In this document: positions 24,532 through 31,013 of the stretch, one piece after another | Position numbering within the stretch: the stretch's first letter is position 1 | Layout of the letters: each line of letters begins with the position of its first letter | Assembly (NCBI RefSeq): GCF_003634695.1 | Contig: NZ_RBWV01000013.1 | Coordinates: forward strand, 186,001-250,000 | Direction: 5' to 3' | Length of the DNA: 64,000 bases | From: Motilibacter peucedani | Lineage (GTDB): Bacteria > Actinomycetota > Actinomycetes > Motilibacterales > Motilibacteraceae | Translations under genes and position numbers: made by a program | The notes under the pieces: generated by a model | The model's input: the letters and a program-made list of their open reading frames with translations, nothing else | What the model was told of the DNA's origin: nothing | Databases searched by the model: none

Positions 24532-24989
24532 GCGCCCACGCCCGCGAGCTGCTCGCGGCGCTTGTGCAGCGAGATCCAGACGGTCAGGCCCTCGCCCACG
24601 CCGGCGTCGACCTCGCCGGCCAGCGCGGTGAGCACGGTCCAGGAGAAGGTCTCGCGCTCGGGCAGGCTGCCGCGCGTGGTGGGGGCGCTCACGGTGATGA
24701 GCAGCCCGTCGGCCTCGAGCTCGAAGGTGCAGCTGAGGTCGGCGCCCGGGGCGGCCTGCGGCAGGAGCATCGCGCAGGCCTCGTCCACGGCGATGCGGAG
24801 GTCCTCGATCTCGTCGAGGGTGAAGTCGAGGCGGGCGGCGAGCCCGGCCGTCGCGGTGCGCAGCACCGAGAGGTAGGCGCTCGACGCGGGCAGCGTGACC
24901 TGCACGGCGTCGGAGCTCGTCCCCCACGGTCCCTGCTCGGTCTGCTGGGTCGTCTGCTGCGGGACAGCTGACAGGCCGCTCTCGCTCAA
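24528..24989 (-). CDS. rsbW: RsbW-type anti-sigma factor (serine kinase fold)
   Basis: This is a 153-aa protein from a TTG start (24989) preceded by GAGGAG. It has a HATPase_c-like GHKL fold: LRTATAGLAARLDFTLDEIE, DLRIAVDEACAMLLPQAAPG, then GLLITVSAPTTRG and a VDAGVGEGLTVWISLHK end. RsbW/UsfX proteins bind and silence SigF/SigB and can phosphorylate an RsbV antagonist. The next gene is its sigma factor, with a 4-nt overlap, so this is a coupled sigma/anti-sigma pair. No rsbV lies in the window. The upstream promoter region is the 136-bp divergent gap. Confidence 0.9.
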   Translation of the reverse strand: MSESGLSAVPQQTTQQTEQGPWGTSSDAVQVTLPASSAYLSVLRTATAGLAARLDFTLDEIEDLRIAVDEACAMLLPQAAPGADLSCTFELEADGLLITVSAPTTRGSLPERETFSWTVLTALAGEVDAGVGEGLTVWISLHKRREQLAGVGA

Positions 24990-25125
24990 CCCGGACTCCT
25001 CTGCGGACGCGCACTGCGGACGCGCGGGGCGGGTCCCCGAGCGGCGCTGCCCACGGTACCCCGTGACCGGCGGCCCGCACGCGAGCGCACCGGGGGGCTT
25101 CCGCCCGCGCCCGCGCAGGCCTAGC

Positions 25126-25485
25126 GTGCCGGAGGTGGTCGTCCCGCTCGCCGCCCGGCAGGCCGCGCTCGTCGGCCGGCTGGCGCGCGCCTACGCGGCG
25201 CTGCTCGGCGCTGCCGCGGAGGAGCACGACGGCATGCACGTCCGGCACGGGCTCCCGCGCCGCGCCTACCCGCGCGGCGGCGTCACCTGGGGCGACACCT
25301 ACGTCTGCGGCAGCGCCCCCTGGGCGCGCTCGCCCGAGCGGCTGCGGCACGAGCGGGTGCACGTCGAGCAGTGGCGTACCTACGGGCTGTGGTTCGCTCT
25401 GCTCTACCTGCGCGCCGGGCGGGACCCCCTGCACAACCGGTTCGAGATCGAGGCAGGTCTCCACGACGGGGGCTACGTGCGGTGA
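25126..25485 (+). CDS. Small conserved protein with HExxH motif
   Basis: This is a 119-aa protein starting at GTG 25126 (GTG 25135 is possible). It contains AALLGAAAEEHDGMHVRHGL, then RGGVTWGDTYVCG, then LRHERVHVEQWRTYGLWFAL and a C-terminal NRFEIEAGLHDGGYVR. HERVH fits HExxH of zincin-type metalloproteases, and E in RFEIEAG could be the third ligand, but the protein is far smaller than ordinary peptidases. Similar actinobacterial proteins have been mislabelled Fe-S oxidoreductase; there is no cysteine cluster here. It is translationally coupled to the following S4 gene. Confidence 0.7.
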   Translation: MPEVVVPLAARQAALVGRLARAYAALLGAAAEEHDGMHVRHGLPRRAYPRGGVTWGDTYVCGSAPWARSPERLRHERVHVEQWRTYGLWFALLYLRAGRDPLHNRFEIEAGLHDGGYVR

Positions 25486-25712
25486 GCGACGGCGACGGGA
25501 CCGGCCTCGGCACGGTCGAGGTGGGCGAGCGCGGCATCCGGCTCGGGCAGCTGCTCAAGCTGGCCGGGCTCGTCGACACGGGCGGCGAGGCCAAGCTGGC
25601 GGTCGAGCAGGGGCGGGTGCGGGTCAACGGCGCGGTCGAGACGCGGCGCGGCGCCCAGCTCGCGGCCGGTGACACCGTCGAGTGCGACGGCCGCTCGGTG
25701 CGCCTGGCCTGA
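25482..25712 (+). CDS. S4 domain RNA-binding protein (YaaA/RlbA-like)
   Basis: This is a 76-aa protein from GTG 25482, overlapping the previous stop by 4 nt. The S4 fold spans the whole chain: IRLGQLLKLAGLVDTGGEAK, LAVEQGRVRVNGAVETRRGA, QLAAGDTVEC. The VRVNG.. turn and basic residues match the YaaA/YbcJ class of single-domain S4 proteins that bind structured RNA, often ribosomal. No further catalytic domain. Only the last 76 residues of a longer open frame resemble protein, which fixes this start. Confidence 0.85.
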   Translation: MSDGDGTGLGTVEVGERGIRLGQLLKLAGLVDTGGEAKLAVEQGRVRVNGAVETRRGAQLAAGDTVECDGRSVRLA

Positions 25713-25767
25713 TCCGCGCCCGGCCTGGCGCCCGGGGACGGGCGACGCCTGTGGCATCCTTGGCGGA

Positions 25768-25881
25768 GGTCATGAGCGCCAGCGACAAGCCCCGGCTCGC
25801 TGGCCGGCAACCCTCCGCCACGGTGGGGTGCTCCGGGTGACGACCAGGCGGGCCGCGCAGGGCGGTCGGCAAGCGTGGTCC
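25768..25881 (+). promoter_or_regulatory. SAM-IV riboswitch upstream of cysQDN
   Basis: Conserved blocks follow the SAM-IV consensus in order. GGTCATGAG.GCCAGCG (25768 on) is followed by CAAGCCCCGGCTCGCTGGC, CGGCAACCCTCC and GGTGGGGTGC. GGGTGACGACCAGG closes P1, and GGCAAGCGTGGTCC follows downstream. SAM-IV RNAs in actinobacteria bind S-adenosylmethionine and lower expression of sulfur or methionine genes. The 5' boundary is the GGTCAT strand of P1. The first downstream gene is cysQ, then cysD and cysN, so the whole sulfate activation operon is probably SAM-repressed. Confidence 0.9.
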
Positions 25882-25896
25882 TCGGGACGTCCCGAG
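25881..25896 (+). promoter_or_regulatory. Palindromic hairpin directly after the riboswitch
   Basis: CTCGGGACGTCCCGAG is a perfect 16-nt palindrome beginning at the 3' edge of the aptamer and ending 44 nt before the cysQ start codon. It could be part of the expression platform. There is no T run, so control of ribosome access is more likely than intrinsic termination (inference). Confidence 0.45.
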
Positions 25897-25912
25897 CGCC
25901 AGAGGGCTGGAG

Positions 25913-25946
25913 CGGAGCGCACAGTGAGCCGGAGCGCACAGTGACC
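25913..25946 (+). repeat. 17-bp tandem duplication carrying ribosome site and start codon
   Basis: CGGAGCGCACAGTGAGC (25913-25929) is followed by CGGAGCGCACAGTGACC (25930-25946), 16 of 17 bases identical. Each unit has GGAG seven bases before a GTG. The first GTG (25924) opens a six-codon frame, M-S-R-S-A-Q, whose TGA (25942-25944) overlaps the cysQ GTG (25941). The result is a potential coupled leader peptide. Confidence 0.6.
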
Positions 25947-26747
25947 GGGGCCGAGCGGTCGGCCTCGACGGCCAGCGACGTCGCGGTGGCCCGGGCCGCG
26001 GCGGGCGAGGCCGCCGACGTCCTGCTGGCTCTGAGGGCGACCTACCCCGACGCGCCCGACCTGCGCGACCGCGGCGACCGCGCCGCCCACGAGACGATCG
26101 TCGAGCTGCTGGCGCGGCTGCGCCCCGGTGACGCCGTGCTCTCCGAGGAGGGCGTCGACGACCCGGCCCGGCTGTCCGCGCGCCGCGTGTGGATCGTCGA
26201 CCCGCTCGACGGCACCCGCGAGTTCGGCGAGGCGGGCCGTCCCGACTGGGCCGTGCACGTCGCGCTCTGGCAGGACGGCGAGCTCACCGACGCCGCCGTC
26301 GCGCTCCCGGGCCTCGGCACCGTGCTGGCCACCGACGACGTGCCCCCTCCGCCGCCGCGCGACGGCAGGGCCGCCCCGCGCTTCGCGGTCAGCCGCACCC
26401 GCGCGACAGCGCTGGTCACGGGCGTCGCCGAAGCGCTCGGCGGCGAGCTGGTGCCGCTCGGCTCGGCGGGCTACAAGGCCGCCGCCGTCGTCCGCGGCGA
26501 GGTGGACGCCTACGTGCACACCGGCGGGCAGTACGAGTGGGACAGCGCCGCGCCCGTCGCCGTCGCCCGCGCGGCAGGGCTGCACACCAGCCGCGTCGAC
26601 GGCTCGCCGCTCCTCTACAACCAGGCCGACGTGTCGCTGCCCGACCTGGTGGTGTGCCGCGCCGAGCTCGCCGACGACGTGCTGGCCGCCATCGCGCGGC
26701 TCTCGCAGCAGTCCGACGACGCAGGGAAGGAGACGATCGCGCGATGA
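25941..26747 (+). CDS. cysQ: 3'(2'),5'-bisphosphate nucleotidase CysQ (inositol monophosphatase family)
   Basis: This is a 268-aa protein from GTG 25941. The IMPase metal site is readable: LSEEGVDD supplies Glu, VWIVDPLDGTREF is the DPLDGT motif near residues 88-98, and QYEWDSAAPVAVARAAG near 192-208 is the second WDxAAP motif. CysQ removes the 3'-phosphate of PAP/PAPS and so relieves product inhibition in sulfate assimilation. It is the first gene after the SAM-IV riboswitch, overlapping cysD by 4 nt (ATGA). Confidence 0.92.
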   Translation: MTGAERSASTASDVAVARAAAGEAADVLLALRATYPDAPDLRDRGDRAAHETIVELLARLRPGDAVLSEEGVDDPARLSARRVWIVDPLDGTREFGEAGRPDWAVHVALWQDGELTDAAVALPGLGTVLATDDVPPPPPRDGRAAPRFAVSRTRATALVTGVAEALGGELVPLGSAGYKAAAVVRGEVDAYVHTGGQYEWDSAAPVAVARAAGLHTSRVDGSPLLYNQADVSLPDLVVCRAELADDVLAAIARLSQQSDDAGKETIAR

Positions 26748-27664
26748 CGGTCCCCGGGTCCGCGCACGACTACCGCCTCAGCCAGCTCCAGTCGCTCGAG
26801 GCGGAGTCGATCCACATCTTCCGCGAGGTCGTCGCGGAGCTCGAGCGCCCGGTGCTGCTCTTCTCCGGCGGCAAGGACTCGATCGTCATGCTCCGCCTGG
26901 CCGAGAAGGCGTTCTGGCCGGCGCGCATCCCCTTCCCGGTGATGCACGTCGACACCGGGCTCAACTTCCCCGAGGTGCTCGAGTTCCGCGACCGCCGGGC
27001 CCAGGAGCTCGGCGTCCAGCTGCTGGTCGCCTCCGTGCCCGACGCGATCGAGCGCGGCACCGTGCGCGAGGAGCCCAACGGCTCGCGCAACCGCATCCAG
27101 ACGCCGGTGCTCCTCGAGGCCGTCGAGAAGCACCGCTTCACCGCGCTGTTCGGCGGGGCCCGCCGCGACGAGGAGAAGGCGCGCGCCAAGGAGCGGGTGT
27201 TCTCCTTCCGCGACGACTTCGGCCAGTGGGACCCCAAGAACCAGCGCCCCGAGCTCTGGAACCTCTACAACGGGCGCATCCACCTCGGCGAGTCGATCCG
27301 CGTCTTCCCGCTGTCCAACTGGACCGAGCTCGACATCTGGTCCTACATCGCGGCCGAGCAGATCGACATCCCGGCGCTCTACCTCGCCCACGAGCGCGAG
27401 GTGGTCGAGCGCGACGGCATGCTCTACGCCGTCAACGAGTTCGTCGTCCCCCGCGAGGGCGAGACGGTGACGACCGAGCGCGTGCGCTACCGCACGATGG
27501 GCGACGCGAACCTCACCGCAGCCGTACGCTCCGACGCCGACACGCTCGACAAGGTGGTCGCCGAGGTGGCGACGACGCGGCTGACCGAGCGCGGCGCGAC
27601 CCGCGGCGACGACCGGGTCAGCGAGGCAGCCATGGAGGACCGCAAGCGCGAGGGGTACTTCTAG
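26744..27664 (+). CDS. cysD: Sulfate adenylyltransferase subunit 2, CysD
   Basis: This is a 306-aa protein. The PP-loop ATP-pyrophosphatase motif SGGKDS occupies residues 41-46 (RPVLLFSGGKDSIVMLRLAE). Further family blocks are VMHVDTGLNFPEVLEFRDRR, ALFGGARRDEEKARAKERVF and FPLSNWTELDIWSYIAAEQI. Length is normal. CysD transfers AMP from ATP to sulfate to make APS, driven by GTP hydrolysis in CysN. It is coupled to cysQ upstream and cysN starts on the base after its TAG stop. Confidence 0.97.
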   Translation: MTVPGSAHDYRLSQLQSLEAESIHIFREVVAELERPVLLFSGGKDSIVMLRLAEKAFWPARIPFPVMHVDTGLNFPEVLEFRDRRAQELGVQLLVASVPDAIERGTVREEPNGSRNRIQTPVLLEAVEKHRFTALFGGARRDEEKARAKERVFSFRDDFGQWDPKNQRPELWNLYNGRIHLGESIRVFPLSNWTELDIWSYIAAEQIDIPALYLAHEREVVERDGMLYAVNEFVVPREGETVTTERVRYRTMGDANLTAAVRSDADTLDKVVAEVATTRLTERGATRGDDRVSEAAMEDRKREGYF

Positions 27665-28912
27665 ATGAGCGACATCCTGCGCTTCGCCACGGCGGGCTCG
27701 GTCGACGACGGCAAGAGCACGCTGATCGGCCGGCTGCTCTACGACAGCAAGTCGATCTTCGAGGACCAGTACGAAGCGGTCGAGCGGGCCTCCGCCGGCA
27801 ACGACTACGTCAACCTCGCCCTGCTGACCGACGGCCTGCGCGCCGAGCGCGAGCAGGGCATCACGATCGACGTGGCCTACCGCTACTTCGCCACACCTCG
27901 GCGTACCTTCATCATCGCCGACACCCCGGGCCACATCCAGTACACCCGCAACATGGTGACCGGTGCGTCCACTGCAGACCTCGCCATCGTGCTCGTCGAC
28001 GCGCGCAAGGGCATCCTCGAGCAGAGCCGCCGGCACGCGTTCCTGGTGTCGCTCCTGCGCGTCCCGCACCTCGTCGTCGCCGTCAACAAGATGGACCTCG
28101 TCGACTGGTCGCAGGAGGTCTTCGAGGAGATCCACGAGGAGTTCACGGCCTTCGCGACCAAGCTCGAGGTGCCCGACCTCACGATCATCCCGATCTCGGC
28201 GCTCGAGGGCGACAACATCGTGCACCGGTCGACCAACATGCCGTGGTACGACGGGCCTTCTCTGCTCCACCACCTCGAGCACGTGCACATCGCGAGCGAC
28301 CGCAACCTGGTCGACGCGCGCTTCCCGGTGCAGTACGTCATCCGGCCGCAGTCGCGCGAGTTCCCCGACTACCGCGGCTACGCCGGCACCATCGCGAGCG
28401 GCGTCTTCAAGCCGGGCGACGAGGTCCAGGTGCTGCCCAGCGGCTTCACCTCGCGCATCGCGTCCATCGACACGGCCGACGGCCCGGTCGCCGAGGCGTT
28501 CGCGCCGATGGCGGTCACCATCCGGCTCGAGGACGAGATCGACATCTCCCGCGGCGACATGCTGTGCCGTCCGCACAACGCGCCGCACGCGACGCAGGAC
28601 GTCGACGCGATGGTGTGCTGGATGACCGACGAGCCGCTGCGCGCCGGCCAGAAGCTGGCGATCAAGCACACGACGCGCTCGGCGCGCGCGATGGTCAAGG
28701 AGCTGCAGTACCGCCTCGACGTCAACAGCCTGCACCGCGACGTCACGGTGGACGCTCTGGGGCTCAACGACATCGGCCGCGTACGCCTGCGCACCACCGT
28801 GCCGCTGTTCGCCGACCCCTACGCCCGCAACCGCACGACCGGCGGCTTCATCCTCATCGACGAGGCCACCAACCGCACCGTCGGGGCAGGGATGGTCCAC
28901 CCCTCCGAGTGA
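27665..28912 (+). CDS. cysN: Sulfate adenylyltransferase subunit 1 (GTPase), CysN
   Basis: This is a 415-aa elongation-factor-like GTPase. P-loop GSVDDGKST is at residues 11-19, the switch region is AEREQGITIDVAYRYF, DTPGH is G3 and NKMD is G4. Beta-barrel domains 2 and 3 follow (FKPGDEVQVLPSGFTSRIAS, VLPS, then TGGFILIDEATNRTVGAGMV). Many actinobacteria carry a CysN-CysC fusion of about 600 aa; here the chain ends after the barrel and APS kinase is a separate gene at 30988-32262. It forms the ATP sulfurylase complex with CysD. Confidence 0.97.
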   Translation: MSDILRFATAGSVDDGKSTLIGRLLYDSKSIFEDQYEAVERASAGNDYVNLALLTDGLRAEREQGITIDVAYRYFATPRRTFIIADTPGHIQYTRNMVTGASTADLAIVLVDARKGILEQSRRHAFLVSLLRVPHLVVAVNKMDLVDWSQEVFEEIHEEFTAFATKLEVPDLTIIPISALEGDNIVHRSTNMPWYDGPSLLHHLEHVHIASDRNLVDARFPVQYVIRPQSREFPDYRGYAGTIASGVFKPGDEVQVLPSGFTSRIASIDTADGPVAEAFAPMAVTIRLEDEIDISRGDMLCRPHNAPHATQDVDAMVCWMTDEPLRAGQKLAIKHTTRSARAMVKELQYRLDVNSLHRDVTVDALGLNDIGRVRLRTTVPLFADPYARNRTTGGFILIDEATNRTVGAGMVHPSE

Positions 28913-28962
28913 CCGACGCGACACACCGCTCTCCTCACGACCGGCACCCCGCGGCCGTAGTG

Positions 28963-28981
28963 GGTTCCTGAACGAGGAACC
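28963..28981. other. Short inverted repeat between cysN and the peptide-binding lipoprotein gene
   Basis: GGTTCCT (28963-28969) and AGGAACC (28975-28981) form a 7-bp stem with a 5-nt loop, 16 nt before the next start codon. It may weakly terminate the cys operon or affect translation of the next gene. The rest of the 84-bp gap shows nothing else. Confidence 0.3.
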
Positions 28982-28996
28982 TGCGAGGAGACGTCT

Positions 28997-30628
28997 GTGC
29001 GAGTACGGGTGCGACGAGGGCTCGCTGCGGCGGGCGCGGTGGTGACGGCCGCGGCCGTCCTGGCTGGGTGCGGCGGGTCGGCGACGCCGACGGGCGGTGC
29101 GCAGGGCGACGGCCGCGTACGCATCGCGATCCCGGAGCCCGACGCGATCACGCCCACCGCCGCCGACGAGACGGCCGGCATCGGCATCGTGCACGGGCTG
29201 TTCACCGGGCTGGTCGCGTACGACAGCCGCACCGCCCCCGTGCTCACACCGCTCGCCAAGGCGGTGACCACGTCGGACCACCAGCACTGGACCGTACGGC
29301 TGGCGTCCGGGTGGACGTTCCACAACGGCGAGGCCGTGACGTCGTCGTCCTTCGTCGATGCCTGGAACTACGGCGCGCTCGGCACCCACGGGCAGTACGC
29401 CGGCCCGTTCTACGCACCGATCGAGGGCTACGACGACGTCGCGCCCGTGGACGACTCGGGGGAGCCGCTGCGTCCCAGGGCGCAGACGATGCGAGGGTTG
29501 CACGTCGTCGACGCACACACCTTCACGGTCACGCTGGCCCACCCGGACACCACGTTCCTCGCCGAGCTCGGCAACCCGGCGTTCTACCCGCTGCCGCATG
29601 TCGCGCTGACCGACCCCGAGGGCTTCGCCGAGGCACCGGTCGGCAACGGGCCGTTCCGCCTCGGGGCCTGGGTGCCCGACCAGCGGGTGACGCTGGAGCG
29701 CTTCGCCGGCTACCGCGGCACGCAGCCGCACGTCGACGGCGTGGACTTCACGGTCTACGCGTCGATGGACACCGCGGTCAACGACCTCGCCTCCGACGCC
29801 GTCGACGTCGTCACGGGCCTCTCACCCTCGACGCTCGCCCGGCGCGCGGAGTTCGGCGACCGCTACCAGACCTTCCCGTCCAGCTACTTCGCCTTCATCG
29901 GGCTGCCCGGCTTCGACCCGCAGCTCGCGGACGTGCGCGTCCGCAAGGCGATCTCCATGTCGGTCGACCGGGCGACGATCGCGCGCACGGTCTTCGCCGG
30001 CACCCGCACCCCGGCCGACGCCTTCGTCGGCCCCAGCGCCCCGGGCTACCGCCCGGGCAGCTGTGGCGAGACGTGCACCTACGACCCGGCTGCCGCCCGC
30101 GCGCTGTTCGAGGCCGCCGGGGGAGCGAAGACCCTTCCCGCGCTCTCGATCCGCTACAACGCCGACGGCCCGCACCGCGACTGGGTCGTCGCCGCCTGCC
30201 ACTCGGTCACCGACGCGCTCGGCATCCCGTGCCGGGCCACCCCGGCCGCCGACTTCCCGACCCTGCTCGACGCGATGGGCAAGGCCGCAGCGGCCAAGAA
30301 GAGCTTCGGCGCCTTCCGGCTGGCGCAGACGCTCGACTACCCGTCGGTCGAGAACTACCTGACGCCGCTCTACAGCTCGACCGGGGCGTCGAACCTCGTC
30401 GGCTACAGCAACCCGCGCGTCGACTCGCTGCTCGCCGCCGGCCGCTCGGCAGCGAGCGCCGAGCGTGCGCAGGCCGACTGGGCGCAGGCGGAGGACCTCG
30501 TCGCGGCCGACGTGCCGCTGGTGCCGCTGTTCTTCGGGCAGACGACCTCCCTGCGCTCGGCCCGGGTGCACGACCTCTCGATCGACGCCTTCGAGTCGAT
30601 CGACCTGGTGGGCCTCCGCGTCGGGTAG
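28997..30628 (+). CDS. ABC transporter substrate-binding lipoprotein, oligopeptide/nickel family 5
   Basis: This is a 543-aa protein from GTG 28997. Signal peptide and lipobox end at VLAGC (Cys25). The family 5 signature is clear: IPEPDAITPTAADETAGIGI, SGWTFHNGEAVTSSSFVDAW, GNGPFRLGAWVPDQRVTLER and VRVRKAISMSVDRATIARTV. Such proteins capture peptides or similar ligands outside the membrane for an Opp/Dpp importer. No permease or ATPase gene follows, so it is an orphan component. Its position after cysN hints at a sulfur-containing ligand, but that is speculation. Confidence 0.9.
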   Translation: MRVRVRRGLAAAGAVVTAAAVLAGCGGSATPTGGAQGDGRVRIAIPEPDAITPTAADETAGIGIVHGLFTGLVAYDSRTAPVLTPLAKAVTTSDHQHWTVRLASGWTFHNGEAVTSSSFVDAWNYGALGTHGQYAGPFYAPIEGYDDVAPVDDSGEPLRPRAQTMRGLHVVDAHTFTVTLAHPDTTFLAELGNPAFYPLPHVALTDPEGFAEAPVGNGPFRLGAWVPDQRVTLERFAGYRGTQPHVDGVDFTVYASMDTAVNDLASDAVDVVTGLSPSTLARRAEFGDRYQTFPSSYFAFIGLPGFDPQLADVRVRKAISMSVDRATIARTVFAGTRTPADAFVGPSAPGYRPGSCGETCTYDPAAARALFEAAGGAKTLPALSIRYNADGPHRDWVVAACHSVTDALGIPCRATPAADFPTLLDAMGKAAAAKKSFGAFRLAQTLDYPSVENYLTPLYSSTGASNLVGYSNPRVDSLLAAGRSAASAERAQADWAQAEDLVAADVPLVPLFFGQTTSLRSARVHDLSIDAFESIDLVGLRVG

Positions 30629-30632
30629 TCGA

Positions 30633-30735
30633 GCGGTAGCAGATGAGGCTCAGCGGTAGCAGGGTCGAGCTGAGCGGTAGCGGGGGCAGCCCGGCGGTAG
30701 CAAAGGGGCTACCGCCGGCCCGCGGTTTCTACCGC
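30633..30735. repeat. Helically phased array of GCGGTAGC elements
   Basis: GCGGTAGC occurs at 30633, 30653, 30674 and 30694 in direct orientation, spaced 20, 21 and 20 bp. It then occurs inverted at 30708-30715 (GCTACCGC) and, as CTACCGC, at 30729-30735, spaced 20 bp. The array starts 5 bp after the stop of the binding-protein gene and ends about 54 bp before the next start. Two-turn phasing puts all copies on one face of the helix. Confidence 0.8.
30691..30718 (+). terminator. Hairpin within the phased array
   Basis: CCGGCGGTAGC (30691-30701) pairs perfectly with GCTACCGCCGG (30708-30718) around a 6-nt AAAGGG loop. A larger stem is possible between GCTCAGCGGTAG (30648-30659) and CTACCGCTGAGC (30729-30740). 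It could terminate the upstream lipoprotein mRNA; there is no T tract. Confidence 0.5.
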
Positions 30736-30788
30736 TGAGCTCCGCAACGACCTCGCCCAGGCGCCACCCGCGGTGCCAGGATGCGGGG

Positions 30789-31013
30789 ATGACGCCTCGT
30801 CGTTCGATCCTGTCCTACCGCTCCGAGGCGTCGATCCTGTCCGCCTGGTCGAAGGGCTCGGTGCTGTCCGTGGGCTCGATCGGCTCGGTGCTCTCCGTCG
30901 GGTCGATCGGGTCGGCGCTGTCGGCCGGCTGCATCGGCTCGTTCGCCAGCGCGGGCAGCATCCTCTCGGCGCTGTCCCGCGGCGCCGTCATGGCGTGGCG
31001 GGGGCGGGGCTGA
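30789..31013 (+). CDS. Short Ser/Gly nonapeptide-repeat protein, unknown function
   Basis: This is a 74-aa protein built of 9-residue units: GSVLSVGSI, GSVLSVGSI, GSALSAGCI, GSFASAGSI, flanked by similar triads (SILSAWSKG, SILSALSRG). Ser falls at nearly every third position with small or aliphatic residues between, a pattern suited to a beta-solenoid or repetitive membrane-active fold. Units 1 and 2 differ at three bases, all silent in this frame. Unit 4 uses AGC where others use TCG for the same Ser, which argues that this strand is translated. Similar GSIGSVLS proteins occur in other actinobacteria, without known function. The 3' end overlaps cysC (convergent) by 26 bp. Confidence 0.7.
   Translation: MTPRRSILSYRSEASILSAWSKGSVLSVGSIGSVLSVGSIGSALSAGCIGSFASAGSILSALSRGAVMAWRGRG

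Noticed and set aside
24895-25125. N-terminal extension of the HExxH protein
   Set aside because: The region is antisense to rsbW and its promoter; protein-like sequence begins only at about 25126.
26615-29731. 1038-codon open frame on the - strand
   Set aside because: Antisense to cysD, cysN and the binding-lipoprotein gene, all of which are securely identified on the other strand.
30815-30990. Minus-strand Glu/Pro/Thr repeat peptide (TEPIEPTDS units) opposite the Ser/Gly-repeat gene
   Set aside because: Differences between DNA units are silent in the + frame but change D/E on the - frame, so the + strand is the coding one.
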